Positions 34,620 through 46,440 are shown, counted from the stretch's first letter. The stretch: 64,000 bases of DNA from Eretmocerus hayati (GCA_029851415.1 CM056744.1:105309338-105373337); one strand, 5' to 3'. Numbers and translations: made by a program. The notes: generated by a model not told the origin, from the letters alone.

Positions 34620-36149
34620 TTAACCCTCTTCCACGGGTTCAAGCTCTACAGCATCAGCAAATTCCGCGTCAGCATCGGAGACTTCATCTTCGTAGTCCTC
34701 AGAAAGATTCTTGAAACCTCTCCATGGCTCCCTGGTCCTACGTTTTTCGGAGCAGAAGCGGGCCATGTGCCCCGGCTTGTAACAATTATAGCAGACATCA
34801 TCCGTGATTCCTCGACTGTACTCTTGGGCTGGATGCTCTTTGCGATCGCCATTGCGATGGGAGAACAGTTTGGGTTTCTGAGAGGTACTTGAATCCGTGC
34901 CCTCTCTAGGGTATGGGAATTTTCGCTTGAAATTCCCTGATTCAGGTACCACCGTACGTTCGCTATTAGAACCGACACGGTTACTTGGTCGATCTGAGTT
35001 GCGAAGTTCTACATATTCTAACAAAGCATCCCTGAACTCACCCCATCCTTTAGCATGCATCATAAGCTGCTTCGAAAGCGCTGGTCCGCCTAAGCCACGC
35101 ATGATATAATGGCGGACTTGTTCCTCGCTAACACTGGCTGCTTTTCCTAGTTTTTTGGCCCGATTCAAATATTGAACAGCTTTTTCATCGGGTTTCATCC
35201 TCAGCATTTTCAACTGCTGATAAGATACCATGGGATGCGAAGTTCGTTCAAACTCCTCTCGCAAGTCACGACTAAGAGCGTCCCAAGAATGATAAGGATC
35301 CTGAGATTGAATCCAATCTGCCACTGCTCCAGTAAATGCGGATCGGGCAGCTATGCGTTTCTCGTAATCACTCCATTTTCCGGATTGGGCAATTTCCTCG
35401 AAGATCTCTAACCAACGAGCGACTGGCAAGTCGTCACTATCACCAGAAAAAGGTGGTACAATTTTCTGTTCTTCCCGAAAAGTTACTCTGCTCCGGGTCG
35501 CATTGCGGTGTTGCCCCATGCTGGCACTTTCGGTCGCCCCTTGACACGCTTGCAGGAGCAAGGACACCAGTTCTGGCACCTGAGCAGTGCCTACCAGACT
35601 AGATCCAACTGATACTTCTGGTATCACATGAGCATGCGCAGAAGCTGGGCTTGTGGTCGCACTTGTATGAGATCCACTCATGCTTCCGGTCGTCTGATCC
35701 AAAATATGAGACGAGCCCGTTGAGTTTGACCCGATGTGCGTGGTAGCATTTTGCACTGAAGGGATTGGCTGTAATGGATTCATTGAATGAGCATCAACGT
35801 GACCATGCGGTGTCGGCATCCGATCAATACTCGTGCCATCACGTCGTGCTCCAAGTACATGGCGTATCTGAGCCTGAGTCACTTCGAGTTGAGCCCGTAA
35901 AATTGCAATCTCTTGCGCTTGGGCCGCAATCTGCTGATTTTGGGCCTCATTCGCTTCTCGAAGTTGTCGCATCGATGTTTCGTGCGACGGTACAGCGGGT
36001 TCCCCCGAATCATCATGCTGATCGGCCCGCATGTCAGCATATGACGCCCCATTGCTCCTCGGTGCCCGACGCTGCGAGTCTTGCACGTGAGCCACGCTAC
36101 TCGCTCCGCCACTGTGCCGTGAGCGGCCTCTGCTAGACCGCGTGTTCAT
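34620..36149 (-). CDS. Retrotransposon Gag polyprotein
   Basis: Intact 509-residue frame, ATG at 36149-36147, TAA at 34622-34620. Order of parts: a basic N-terminus (TRSSRGRSRH); a coiled-coil candidate at about 61-98 with heptad Leu/Ile and Gln; a low-complexity Ser/Thr/His region to about 180; a capsid-like domain at about 231-383 (PPFSGD, W246, GAVADW, then YLNRAK); and one CCHC zinc knuckle, C453-X2-C456-X4-H461-X4-C466. An acidic tail ends the protein. Gag packages the element RNA into particles; the knuckle binds RNA. The frame is unbroken, which together with near-identical LTRs argues for recent activity. No pol frame follows in any phase, so this is the only protein of the element. 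Confidence 0.93.
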   Translation of the reverse strand: MNTRSSRGRSRHSGGASSVAHVQDSQRRAPRSNGASYADMRADQHDDSGEPAVPSHETSMRQLREANEAQNQQIAAQAQEIAILRAQLEVTQAQIRHVLGARRDGTSIDRMPTPHGHVDAHSMNPLQPIPSVQNATTHIGSNSTGSSHILDQTTGSMSGSHTSATTSPASAHAHVIPEVSVGSSLVGTAQVPELVSLLLQACQGATESASMGQHRNATRSRVTFREEQKIVPPFSGDSDDLPVARWLEIFEEIAQSGKWSDYEKRIAARSAFTGAVADWIQSQDPYHSWDALSRDLREEFERTSHPMVSYQQLKMLRMKPDEKAVQYLNRAKKLGKAASVSEEQVRHYIMRGLGGPALSKQLMMHAKGWGEFRDALLEYVELRNSDRPSNRVGSNSERTVVPESGNFKRKFPYPREGTDSSTSQKPKLFSHRNGDRKEHPAQEYSRGITDDVCYNCYKPGHMARFCSEKRRTREPWRGFKNLSEDYEDEVSDADAEFADAVELEPVEEG

Positions 36150-36589
36150 CTGACAATTACTTGGGCTCTATTAGTAAATCTCAGTGCACCCCTACGCATG
36201 CACAGCCTGCACTTCAGCAACCAAGTTTTTCTGGTGAAGGCATTGCCTCACGACAAGGTGCAGAAGCTTTGGCTGTCTGGCGTAGTACTCGCACAGCAGA
36301 GATACACAGAATGTATAGGTATACGTTCGAGTCGACTGGACTTGGCTGCGTAAACTAGGTATAGCTATATAGCACGAGCTGGAGATGAGTCCCGCTCTCT
36401 CAACTCGACTAGAGACACCGCTCTCCCCCTTCCCGCCGGCACTACTCTTCTCTCTCTCGCGCTCTCTCTTTCTTGCGCGCGCGCACCCACTCGTTGATGG
36501 AAGCGCTGCGCTAGAGCTGGATAGTGCCGTGCGTGGAAAGCTATATCTATATCTAGTACTCACGCACTTTTCCTATTTTTCTCTGATGG

Positions 36590-36935
36590 CTCTCCTTCTT
36601 CTGTACACTGGCTGGTATACTGTATCTCTGGCTCTCTTTCTTCTGTACACTGGCTGGTATACTGTGTGTGTGTCGCACTGGTGTAGGTTGAGCGTCTCTA
36701 TGCGTCAACTTCCAGATAATTGCATCACTTCTGGTAATGCATCCAAATATCCTGGGAAGCTCACGGATATGCTGCAGACGGGAGCATCTGGTGCATGGGT
36801 ACCTTGTTCCTTCGCTACGTCTGGAGCGTGCGGATTTTTCCCTTCACTACATCAGGAGTGTGCGGGTTTCCCCTTCACTACGTCTGGAGTGTGCAGGTTT
36901 TCCCTTCGCTGCTACTGGAGCGTGCGGGCAGCCAC
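36590..36935 (-). repeat. Tandem repeats in the retrotransposon 5' leader
   Basis: Two arrays. CTGTACACTGGCTGGTATAC is present twice with a 42-bp period (36601 and 36643). A unit of 31-32 bp, TTCACTACGTCTGGAGTGTG plus CGGGTTTTCCC, is repeated about four times at 36809-36931. Such leader arrays vary between copies of LTR elements. CT-rich and GCGC runs lie at 36440-36490. Confidence 0.75.
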
Positions 36936-37133
36936 AGACGGGGGCTGATAGGCGCTCTTCGGCTGGCCAAGCCTAGCGCAGTACCCCAGATCGCGTATCC
37001 TCAGGATTTCTGATCCTTGCCGATCGCGACAGCACAAAACTCCGTGTTACCCGGTATCACTCACTATAGCTACACTGACACTTGTCGCGCGCCGCGCTCG
37101 CCCGCACTTCTATGCGCGATCTCGATCGTCCTT

Positions 37134-37151
37134 ATCCCGGACGAGCCCCCA
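37134..37151 (-). other. Primer binding site, tRNA-Pro
   Basis: On the element strand, two bases (AG) after the 5' LTR, the sequence TGGGGGCTCGTCCGGGAT occurs. It is 18 nt, starts with the TGG that pairs with a tRNA CCA end, and is the same as the tRNA-Pro primer site known from murine leukaemia viruses. It marks where minus-strand DNA synthesis starts. Confidence 0.9.
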
Positions 37152-37153
37152 CT

Positions 37154-37498
37154 TGTAGTGGCCAGGGTCCAGGATAAGGATTTATCGATCAAGAAAATAA
37201 GAATTGCTAAATAAGTGCACTTTATTGAATACACCAACACTCTAAAATACTAGACTCGCTAGGGGTTACAAGATGATGCAATATGACGCGCAGTATACGG
37301 TGCCGATCGACGAGCGTGCGCGGACACACTTGTGAGCCACTCAAGGGCTAGACAAATACTAATTATAGGCGCAGAGATTCGACAGCGGAACCCCTCATAT
37401 GACGCTTTCCAGAAGTTTCCATCGAGAGAAAAGCATCGAACACATCCAGGGTCGTATGACTCATCCATGCGCGTTGCGCTCTCACTCGCATTCCCACA
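37154..37498 (-). repeat. 5' LTR
   Basis: 345 bp, same ends and poly(A) signal (37226-37221) as the other LTR. Promoter elements should lie toward 37498; TATAATTA on the minus strand near 37365 is a possible TATA box. Confidence 0.93.
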
Positions 37499-37502
37499 GT
37501 AA

Positions 37503-38914
37503 AAAGGGCCTGATTTGTGATGGAAAATTTTCAAAAAATGCTTATGACCTCAATATCTCTTCTTTACTGTTCCTGGCTATCAAATTACTTTCTTAGGCCT
37601 TCAAAAAAAGTATCTTCATGCTTAGTAAGTACATGTTGAGTAACCACAGTTTCGCGCTCTCAATGGACTCATCTCCCTCGGACAGAGTCGATCAGTTTGT
37701 ATTGAGACATTAAATCGCAATTGGACATCTTATGTGACATACGCATAGACATGCTGAAGAAATTTGGAGGTCATTGGACTTGATTTCGCATAGTAATTCA
37801 ACCCTTAGTGAGCCGACAGTCCCAAAAATTCCTTTCAAAATCGACAACTACTTCCCAATGTCCATGGGGTTGTTTTGAGGGTGCCAAAATGTTAGAGATA
37901 AGCCAGGTATACGCATCGAATTATGCCACGGGTAAGATACAGTCAGTTTCTATCGTTTTTCTTGAAATGACGATTTATGACTCAGGCCCTTGTTTTACCC
38001 ACCCCTTCAATGGTCGTTCTCCGTTTCATCAGGTCCAATCATCGAATTAACCCTCATTTATTCCAATTTCCATCAGGTATAGTCAAGCAAGGAGTACAAT
38101 ATAATACCTATTTCTCCATTCTCAGAATTAGTCTGACGATGCATTTTATCATGGAGAAGAACATTTTGAGAAGAATCCAGAATTTGGCTTGGATGTGATT
38201 CAAAAAATTAGGAATCACCTGATTGTTTTGTGAATTCGGCTATAAAATGTTGGCGATTGTAGCCCTTCATATTGCGATAAGGTAAACTTTTTATAGCATT
38301 CTTGTTTCTGATGAATTCTTACAAAACTAATAAGTCAACAAAGGACATCATCGTTCAACATTGAATGTAGTTAGTTGGATCTTTTGGAAAGTCGTATTTT
38401 TGGTAAAAAAAAAAAGAACTTGGTGAACTAAAAATTCAAGAGGAATGAAATCGGAAGGATTGAAATCATTCCTGAATCTTAATTAGCCTCAAAATTTCAC
38501 ATTCCCAACCTTTGTCTCCCCCGACTCCTTTTTAGTACAATGTTCATTCTTCTGAATTCTCGTAATCTGGATCTTTGACTCTGTATATGCTTGACTCCCA
38601 GACTTTTTATTCATTCTGTTACCCAATCACGCTTTTGTCAAGCCTGTTGATTCTCGTGAGCCATCCTCGTTCATAAAATCTCACCGTGTTCAGATATGAT
38701 GCCCCAAGTATCCCGGAATTTTCGCCCTCCACAGAAGTTATCAAAAAGAAAACCAATGATTTGACGGCTCCCAAAATGATGACGTATGTCAATCGAGAAG
38801 AAGTTCCATTTGGGAGCATTGTCCTTTTGAATCCGGGGTAATTTTTAATACTCACGCACGATATACCGAGAGTATGCCTTCCAAATTTCTCAGTTTTAAT
38901 ATTAGTAATTTTAA
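37503..38914. other. Intronic stretch
   Basis: Continuation of the interrupted repeat, then AT-rich intron of TMTC2. No gene recognised. Confidence 0.5.
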
Positions 38915-39467
38915 GGTAGTTGTACACCAACTACGTGAGTCAGAGAGACTTAACCTCACTTTTTTGCCCACTTTAAAATAGTCGAAATTATTATTTTTGT
39001 TAATAACTGCACTCTTTCCACCAAACAACAAACAAAAACGGTCATCTAAGACTTCCAGAACCGAATCAGGCATGGTTTCCAGAGTTATCTAGCCTAAAAT
39101 CAAAATCACGTGTCGCATTTTTTGCATTCTACGCTTTGTATGAACAATTACTAAAAAACGACGTGGTCCATCATCTCCAGACTTGGCCATATGATTCATT
39201 GATACATAAACTCGGATCTCTCGCAGTCCTAACATTTTCTGTTGATCAGGTTTTGCGCTAGACCCATTTTTGTGCTGTTTTTGGGGCCCGCTCCCATAAG
39301 CGCAATGTTAAAAATGTGCAAAACTGGTCAAATTGCGACGATCAATACTCGAAAACGGGATGGTCAGCCGTTCTGGAATTTTGCACACGTACTCTTCGAT
39401 ATTAGAACTATCTCTCTGCAGAATCTCGAGAAATTCTGTTGATGAATAATTTTGGTGTACAACTACC
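38915..39467. mobile_element. 553-bp TTAA-flanked MITE
   Basis: A perfect 16-bp terminal inverted repeat, GGTAGTTGTACACCAA (38915-38930) and its complement at 39452-39467, is flanked by TTAA (38911-38914, 39468-39471). TTAA targets are typical of piggyBac and Kolobok. The interior has no transposase; short minus frames across the left end are not genes. Confidence 0.82.
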
Positions 39468-39471
39468 TTAA

Positions 39472-42290
39472 AGATGTGGGTTAAATTAACTCTCAAAAAC
39501 ATCATGACAAGATTACTTGGGAATCATGAGATAATCTCCCCAAGATAATTATCGGGATACAATTATTCATTTCTTTTGACGAATTATGATTCATCGATTC
39601 GAGAAGGCAGATTTTGGTATTCCATTCTTTCATTTTTCAGAAATCGGTTCACTACTTCGTGGCAGCATTAAAACGCTCTTATTCTACCGCGTTCATTGAA
39701 ATATCAGACTATACCGTCCAATAATTATAAAAAAAAGTCAGAAAATGTTTAATGATACACTGAAAGTGCCAAGAAGTTTCACGTGAATTACATATTTTAC
39801 TCGCATGCAAGATTTTTACTAAGAATTTCACTCATTAGCAATACATGTAATTTGGTAATCATAACTCGTGAGTGAGTTGAAATCAACGTCAAAGTTGACG
39901 TTTCAATTATTCGTGAAGAAATTGCTATCTTATTTCCAGATAATCTTCATAACACCCCTGGTGCAAATACTAATTTGGTTCCATGAAAATCTGTCATTGA
40001 ATAACCAATTCTTGGTTTATGGCAAAAATACGTAATTTCATGTCAAATCATGTTAAAATGCTGAAGACTGATCATTTTATAGCTAAAACCTCAGTGCATA
40101 GGAAGAGACCACCCCTTCTCAAACATCTCAACAATTTTTCTTAATATCCTGGAACAATGAATCTACATACATTTCATTCACCGAATAAAACACAGAATTC
40201 GATCAAGTACTCTAGTCTGAAAGACCTAAAAAAAGAACCCTCTACAGTGATTTCCAAAAGCATGTAAATATGCCTTTTGGCAATTCTTGAATCTCACAAA
40301 CCAAGATGAAAGAGGTTCAATTCTATTCTTCCTCTGGAAGATCAATCAAGCTCTTGTAACCGTGCCAATGCTCTTTTCACTCTTCACAGACAGACTTCTC
40401 CCTCCCCCCTTCCAACCCCGTTTCTACAAAAAAATTGATGCAAAGAAAGTTCCCTATGAGATTCGCCAATACCTCAGTCCTTGATTGCACCTTCTACAAT
40501 TCCACGACTTTGTCTCAAAAGCCTTCAATCATCAGCAAAAGGAGGTACCCAGATATGCCTTCTATAATCGAGTCCGCGTTCTCAGTCGGTCGTTCCAAAG
40601 GAATAATTTTCATTGATCTTAGATCCCACTACTCTATATATAGAGAAGATCTGCATCTAAGCCCATCGTTAATGAGCACACAGTAACCTCAAACCTATAT
40701 AGACTAGTTTGGTTTGTATACCTTGATCGAAATTCTCTTTGACTACTGATGTACCGACTTTGACTTCTGTATATGTATGTACACATTTCTAATAGTATAT
40801 ATATATATATATCCTACCTTACTTGATCTGGGCTTTAGATCAACCGCTGACAAATAAACGCTTGGGTGATCTGGGCTATGTTTAGGGTTTCTGTAGGATA
40901 TATAGGAAGAAGGATTTGTATTTTGGTAAGACCTAGGGTTAGCCGTTAATCCTAGTATACATGTATGTGTGGTGCGAGTACGTCACGGGAACGAAGAAAA
41001 ATGATGGTTAGAAGGGATAAAAGGATATATAGATCTATTAGGTCTTGTGGACGTCTTATTCAACGTGTCCCCTCATCGTATAGTATATTGAGTTTGATTA
41101 TATCAGGGAGTGACACTTTAGTTTGTGGGGTGATGACTCAGAGATCTTTTTCTGATCTGTTTGGATGAAGATATTGCAAGTTTTATGAGCTGGACCCTTC
41201 GAGATGGAATTACTTCTCGTGTTTTGTCAATTTATTACCTAATTCCGGGTATTTGTCACCCTATTGAGGATATTGAATGGCTCAATGCACACAAAGATTC
41301 ACATATACTATTAATCTACATTAGAGGCACAACCGTCACGTAAGAGAGTATTTGTAATCGGGGGTTTTCCCAGGACAAAACCCATTTTGCTCCATTTTTT
41401 TCAAGTCATTTATGATTTTACACGGCCCTGCAATAGTCATAATTTAAGAGGTACGTGTTTCTGATCGTGAAATGGGTAGGAGAAGATTAAACATATTCAC
41501 CGATGGTAATTGATCACGATTATATTCAAATTGATAAATTGGCGCAAACGGAATAACGATCAGTATTTTCAATATCTCGTTTGCACAGTATCGCAAAACG
41601 ATGCATTTGAAATCATACATTTTGACCATATTTATGTGGGGAGATTGGACCACGTAGCCATATTTGCCTCATTTGTAGAATCCGACACATCGATTTTTCA
41701 TGATTACAATTTTCGGGCGCAGAAATCGTGACTCATGCAAAATTCAGTATTCATATGGTTTTCGGTGCATGTTGTTGAAGAGAATTCTCGTCGAGGGTAC
41801 GAAATGATGCAAGATTACAGCCTTGCCTCATTTTATGACTGATGAGTGGATCTAAGCAGTTCAATACATATTTTCATGATGCAGTACATTCACACATTAA
41901 AAATGAAGTAATGAGATGATGTACCGAGATCACCATGATCAAAATAATTCTCTAAAAAAGTTCACGTGGAATCTAAACCATGAATATGTGTGTGAGGATT
42001 TTGCAGAACCTGTGCTCCTCCGCGGCTAATTGTTCTTTTTAGTTGATTCACAATGACCGGCTGTTTTAGGAATTTCTGTGACTCTGGCTCAATTTCTTCC
42101 ATATTTTTGTGGGTTCTCTGTGAGTTTTATTGTCATGAGATTCAACGTGTCCAACTTGACAATTTCATTCGTATTTTCCATAGAGATTTCAAGTAATTTT
42201 CTAAACAGATCTCTTACATTTAGTGACAGAAAATCCTTTCCTCCTCAAATCCAAACAAGTTTAATCTACGTTAACACAAGGTGATGCTCG
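39472..42290. other. Intronic stretch
   Basis: TMTC2 intron. AT-rich with a short (AT)n near 40797-40812; a repeated GATCTGGGCT phrase at 40825 and 40869. No coding sequence recognised. Confidence 0.5.
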
Positions 42291-42293
42291 TTC

Positions 42294-42330
42294 CAAAAAA
42301 AAAAAAAAACAAAAAAAAAGCAAAGAAAAA
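42294..42330. repeat. A-rich tract
   Basis: Nearly continuous A run with single interruptions, about 125 nt downstream of the TMTC2 exon donor in gene orientation. Could be the tail of a plus-strand retroposon, but no body was identified. Confidence 0.7.
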
Positions 42331-42454
42331 CAAATCAAAATCTTTATTTCGGAGAACAAGCTTCCTCTCAAGTATGATTTTCCAAAGAAATCGTGAAATT
42401 TCCACCGTTTTGTATCAAAATAATTTGTAGAATCAAAAAAAGGCAATAGCTTAC

Positions 42455-42699
42455 TTGTGGAGGGTAGTGCTCTGGCATGAGGACAAGGGCCTGTCTGTAC
42501 GATGCAAGCGCCTTATTGAGCCTGCCCTGTTCCGCGTGAAGACTGCCAAGTTGAAGCAGCGCTTGAACTCGGGCAGCTTCGTGTGCTCTTCTATCCTTCA
42601 ATGCCGACCCATCGAGATTGGCTCCTGCTCTCAGTACTGCGGCCGCCTCTTCTCCTCGGCCAACCGACGCCAGCGTCGCTCCCAAATTCACGTATGCCT
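42455..42699 (-). CDS. Tmtc2: TMTC2 internal exon (TPR, diagnostic block)
   Basis: 245-nt exon. The acceptor is ATCTTTCCACAG and the donor CCACAA|GTAAGC. It encodes the second base of a split Gln codon, then AYVNLGATLASVGRGEEAAA, a link containing NLDGSALKDRRAHEAARVQA, and LQLGSLHAEQGRLNKALASY with ALVLMPEHYPPQ. The loop (N/C)IDG-LKD-(H)AH followed by a LG-L-HEQG helix is specific to TMTC2, where vertebrate proteins have the same insert between TPRs, which fixes the orthology. Phase 1 at its start and 0 at its end. It is flanked by introns of 20.5 kb and 9.9 kb filled with transposons. The protein works in the ER membrane with lumenal TPRs. Confidence 0.93.
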
Positions 42700-42937
42700 C
42701 TGTGGAAAGATCAGACATTACACAATTGCATCCTATACAATCATCACATTCATTGCAAGGCCAGTTTTTTGCAATGCCACTGAGCAGGACTTGCATATTC
42801 TAGATAATTTCTCTGTGAGAGAGTGAACTCATTTTTGTTTCATCATCCAGGATTGTAACAGAATGAGTTACTGCGATGAATTTTTACTGAAGATATTATT
42901 TGAATCGATATAGAGATTGGAGAATGAAATTCCGTTG

Positions 42938-43131
42938 TTTTTTTTTTATTTTTTATAGAAGCATTTTTAACCTCTTCACGAGATCGTTATGCGGGACCTA
43001 CAATTTGAGATGGGTTCCAAACGACCGAAGCCACCGAAAGGGACTTATGAAAGTTCACATTAGTGCCAGCCAAGATTCAAACCCAGGCCTTTTGCAATGA
43101 AGGCAAGGGCCTTATCCACGAGGTCACGATG
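42938..43131 (-). mobile_element. tRNA-derived SINE
   Basis: Read on the minus strand: a tRNA-like head with an A box (TGACCTCGTGGATAAGGC, 43126-43109) and a B box (GGTTTGAATCTTGG, 43083-43070; consensus GGTTCGAATCC) about 25 nt apart, then about 110 nt of unrelated body and an A-rich tail (complement of the T-rich 42938-42955). The A/B boxes are the internal pol III promoter. Acceptor-stem pairing is not convincing, so this is not a functional tRNA gene. Confidence 0.65.
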
Positions 43132-43829
43132 GCTTCTAATATCGTAGGTCCCACCAGTGGGTCAGTGTGGACTTCTTACAGCCACATTCGGCTATCAAAG
43201 GGCACAGGGCAAATTGTATAAGACTCTACTGGTACTTGAAGGGCCTCTTAGGCTCTTGTGAAGCCTACCAGAAAGTCGACCAAATCCCGCACCTCGAAGG
43301 TATGAGTTTGACCATGTACCTACTGGCAAAGACGCGTATTGATCTTTGGTACCTACTACTGGTTGATCTTAAGATTCGGTACTTGATGAGGAAGGCTTAT
43401 CATTTTCAAATATTCCGCTACATGGGAATGGTCACCTTCCGTGCTGACAGAGCGCAGCACTGCCCCGCGCTCAAGGAGGCAGCGGGAATCGAGACTGGGA
43501 TAGAGCCAGTATACAGGGGTCCGGGATACAAATCGCAAATGTTCGTAGGGTCAAATCAGTGAGGCCTGTCGGAGCCAAGGTATTAAATCAACATCAACAA
43601 AGAAATCATATTCCGTAATCATTCTCGATCCTCTGAGGAAAATTAAATTTATGACTGATATATGTGGTCGTTCTGGAAGTCGACCTTCTAAAAAAAATTT
43701 CCAATCTAGAATGGAACTATACTGTACAAGAAAAGTGATTAGCCAACAAATACTCAGAAGTTATGATACCTTTGAATAGAGTACCTTCAACTGTTATTCC
43801 AGGGTATCCGAAAATTGAACAACGCTTCC

Positions 43830-44620
43830 TCCCCTTGTTTTCTCCGCAAAAACTGGAAATTGCAAAAAACTTCAAACCCCATGTCCTCTCACGTTTAGGG
43901 GGATGTCCGATGGTGACCTTGGTTTTGACCTTGGGGATTATTTTCAGAGTCATTTGGAGCTTAACTCGATTTTTCAAGATGTAATAACTACTTTTGACCT
44001 CGTATACTAGAAGAGTGCGAAAAATGATGACATTTTCATCTGAAACGTCTTCCAATTTGACCTTTTGGCAAGATAAATGGAGGTGAATACCAGTCAACCG
44101 TAGCCTTCGTAGCTCCAGAAGTGAGTATTGTGTCATGTCGAAATGAGTTTGGGATAACGTTGATCATCATCAAAGCAAAATGAGCTACTGACTTTTGTCC
44201 TGACTTTGAAGGTCATATCCAAATTTACTTGGAGGTCAGGTTACAGAGGTTGAAATCATTGGAGAAGATCAAGTTGACCTCTTGATGACTTTGAAATAGA
44301 CCTGATCTAAAATCACTAGCTCATCCTCACTTTGATCACGAACAAGTGAATATACTTCGATACACTCTTTAGTTATGAAGCTGAAGAGGTTACCGTCCAC
44401 CTGAATTGATCACGTCGGATCGAAAAATGTTCCAGACAAAATATTCATACACATTCATAACCCTTCAGGTTCCTCCAGAATCCGAAGTTAAGAGTCAGTT
44501 TCCCGTTTGAAATAGTTGAGTTCAACTCTGAATAACCTCAAAAATGACCACCAAGGTCCATAACCGAGGTCACCATCAGATGGCCTCCTCAAAAGGAGTG
44601 GACACGTGATTTTCAGGGTT
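43830..44620. repeat. Interspersed repeat rich in TGACCT/AGGTCA, copy 1
   Basis: Diverged direct-orientation relative of 47900-48760. Shared blocks include GATGGTGACCTTGGTTTTGA then CCTTGG, GAAGGTCAT, and GAGGTCACCATC followed by a CTCAAA block. It contains about ten TGACCT/AGGTCA hexamers. Frames through it are not convincingly coding. Confidence 0.55.
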
Positions 44621-44624
44621 TTTC

Positions 44625-46440
44625 GCAATTTTCACCCGTTCCTACATGAAGAAACAGAGGAGAGAGGTTACTACATTTCGGAAACCATGTACATACATCT
44701 TTACTTTCTAACAGTCTCATAGCTTCCGAAAAGTTATGTTTCTTCCCGTTTCGAAAATTAGGGCCTAGTTCATTCCTTACTTTCCACTTTTGACAGGAGT
44801 GCCATTTTATATTATTAAAGAATTAGGTATACATAATCAAAACAAACTTTTACATGCGATGAAACGGCAATTTCACTGTGAATCCTTCATTAAGATTTAC
44901 TTTGACAGCTTTAGTCATTCTTTCAACTCGATCTAGTCCCTTCACATCAAATTATATCATTTTCTAATGATTCCATGAACATTTCTTCACAATTCATTTG
45001 GTCACTTGCGAGAAAGAATACATCAGATGCGCCATCTAGTCAGGCGATTCGGACTTGAATGAAATTTTTTCCCAAACCTTTAACGTGAGACGAAAATATC
45101 AATCTCAATATCACCCTTATCGCGATTAGTGTCTAATTTCGCGAAGTATCTCAACCAATACATAATCATTCTTACTATGAACTCTGAATATAATCGCGAT
45201 TAATGAGATCCATCCCAATTCTGAATCTGACTTCTTTAAATAATCTGGCCTATATCTAATAAATATCAAAAAAATTTTAGTAAAACAGTCCAACTATTTG
45301 AACACTTACAATATCCTATCCAACAGAAATTCTTCATCCATGAATTCAAAGCATCGTCTACCCCTCAGTGACTCTATACCACAAACGGAACATCAGAAAC
45401 ATATTCAAACGAAGCAAGATCACATTTCCCACAAAATCATCCGCATTCGTATCCACATTCATGAGCATCGCATCGTCGACGGAATATACCACTCACTCTC
45501 TCTCTCTTGGAGCCATCCGATATCATCCTCAACACTGTCGCATTACTTTTCTTTTCTATCCATCCACCATCCAACCCCCTAACCCCTTTTACTCTATATA
45601 TACATATCCGTACGTGCACAAAGCTCTTTGAATACCTTTGCTCGTCATTCCATCCGCTGATGCGCTCCTCTGATCCCGGAAAGGTATAGAAGATATACTA
45701 GAACCTGTATCCAAAGAAGTACATAACCTCTCTCCACACACACACACACATCCACAAAGAGAAAAGACGAAATGCTTCTATACATTGCACCGACGACTAC
45801 GTCAAAGTCGTCGCAAATTCTCTAGCAGACAGAGAAATAAGGAATATATATATATATATATATATATGCAAATGCATCAGAATTGTAGAAAGAGCCAAAA
45901 GGCCTGAAGATGTTTCGCTATAAGCTGCAAGAGACAGCCAGTAGTATTAGTATATAGAGTGAGGAAGAGGCCAGGCGAATCGAGCCGTAGACAATTGTTA
46001 ATTTGAAACGCCCTGGCAAGAAAATGCAACCAGACAGCATCCCCAACTCTCTCTCTCTCTATCTTTATCTCTATATATACCTTTCTAGATGTCTGTCCGC
46101 GTTTGTGTTATACTGTGTGTATATGTGTGATAGTTTACTATGGATGCAGTATTCTCCGTTGGGGTGTGGCTTGAAAACGGCGCTATCTCCAAAGCATCTG
46201 GCGACCTATCCTTTCCTAGCAACGAGTGAAGCTTTATTGCTTCCCGAATTTATCTCAAGAGATATATAAGAGAAGCGCATAAACGAATCATCCTTTAGGC
46301 TTGCTGCAAGCTCCAAGCGCACAACTACTTCCAGATGCACACACACACACACACACACACCCACGCGTGTACTTTGTATGTCAAAGTTACTCATGAAAGT
46401 TTAGTTAGTGAAGGATACATAAATCCTAAATTTCATTTTT
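44625..46440. other. Intronic stretch with microsatellites
   Basis: TMTC2 intron. Simple repeats: (CA)n at 45737-45752, (AT)n at 45845-45867, (CT)n at 46048-46060 and (CA)n at 46337-46360. No coding sequence recognised. Confidence 0.6.

Larger units (their letters stand above)
33952..37498 (-). mobile_element. Young gag-only gypsy-type LTR retrotransposon (3,547 bp)
   Basis: A complete element in minus orientation: two 345-bp LTRs, a tRNA-Pro primer binding site, a leader of about 1 kb, an intact 509-codon gag and only about 320 bp between gag and the 3' LTR. The target duplication is GTAA (33948-33951 and 37499-37502). The LTRs differ at a single position (C against T near 34113/37315), implying recent insertion. 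There is no protease, reverse transcriptase, RNase H or integrase, so it must have moved with enzymes supplied in trans, like plant TR-GAG elements. It lies in the sense direction within the 9.9-kb TMTC2 intron. Confidence 0.93.

Noticed and set aside
43060..43131. Functional tRNA gene
   Set aside because: A and B boxes are present but the acceptor and anticodon stems do not pair well, and an A-tailed body follows; SINE is the better reading.
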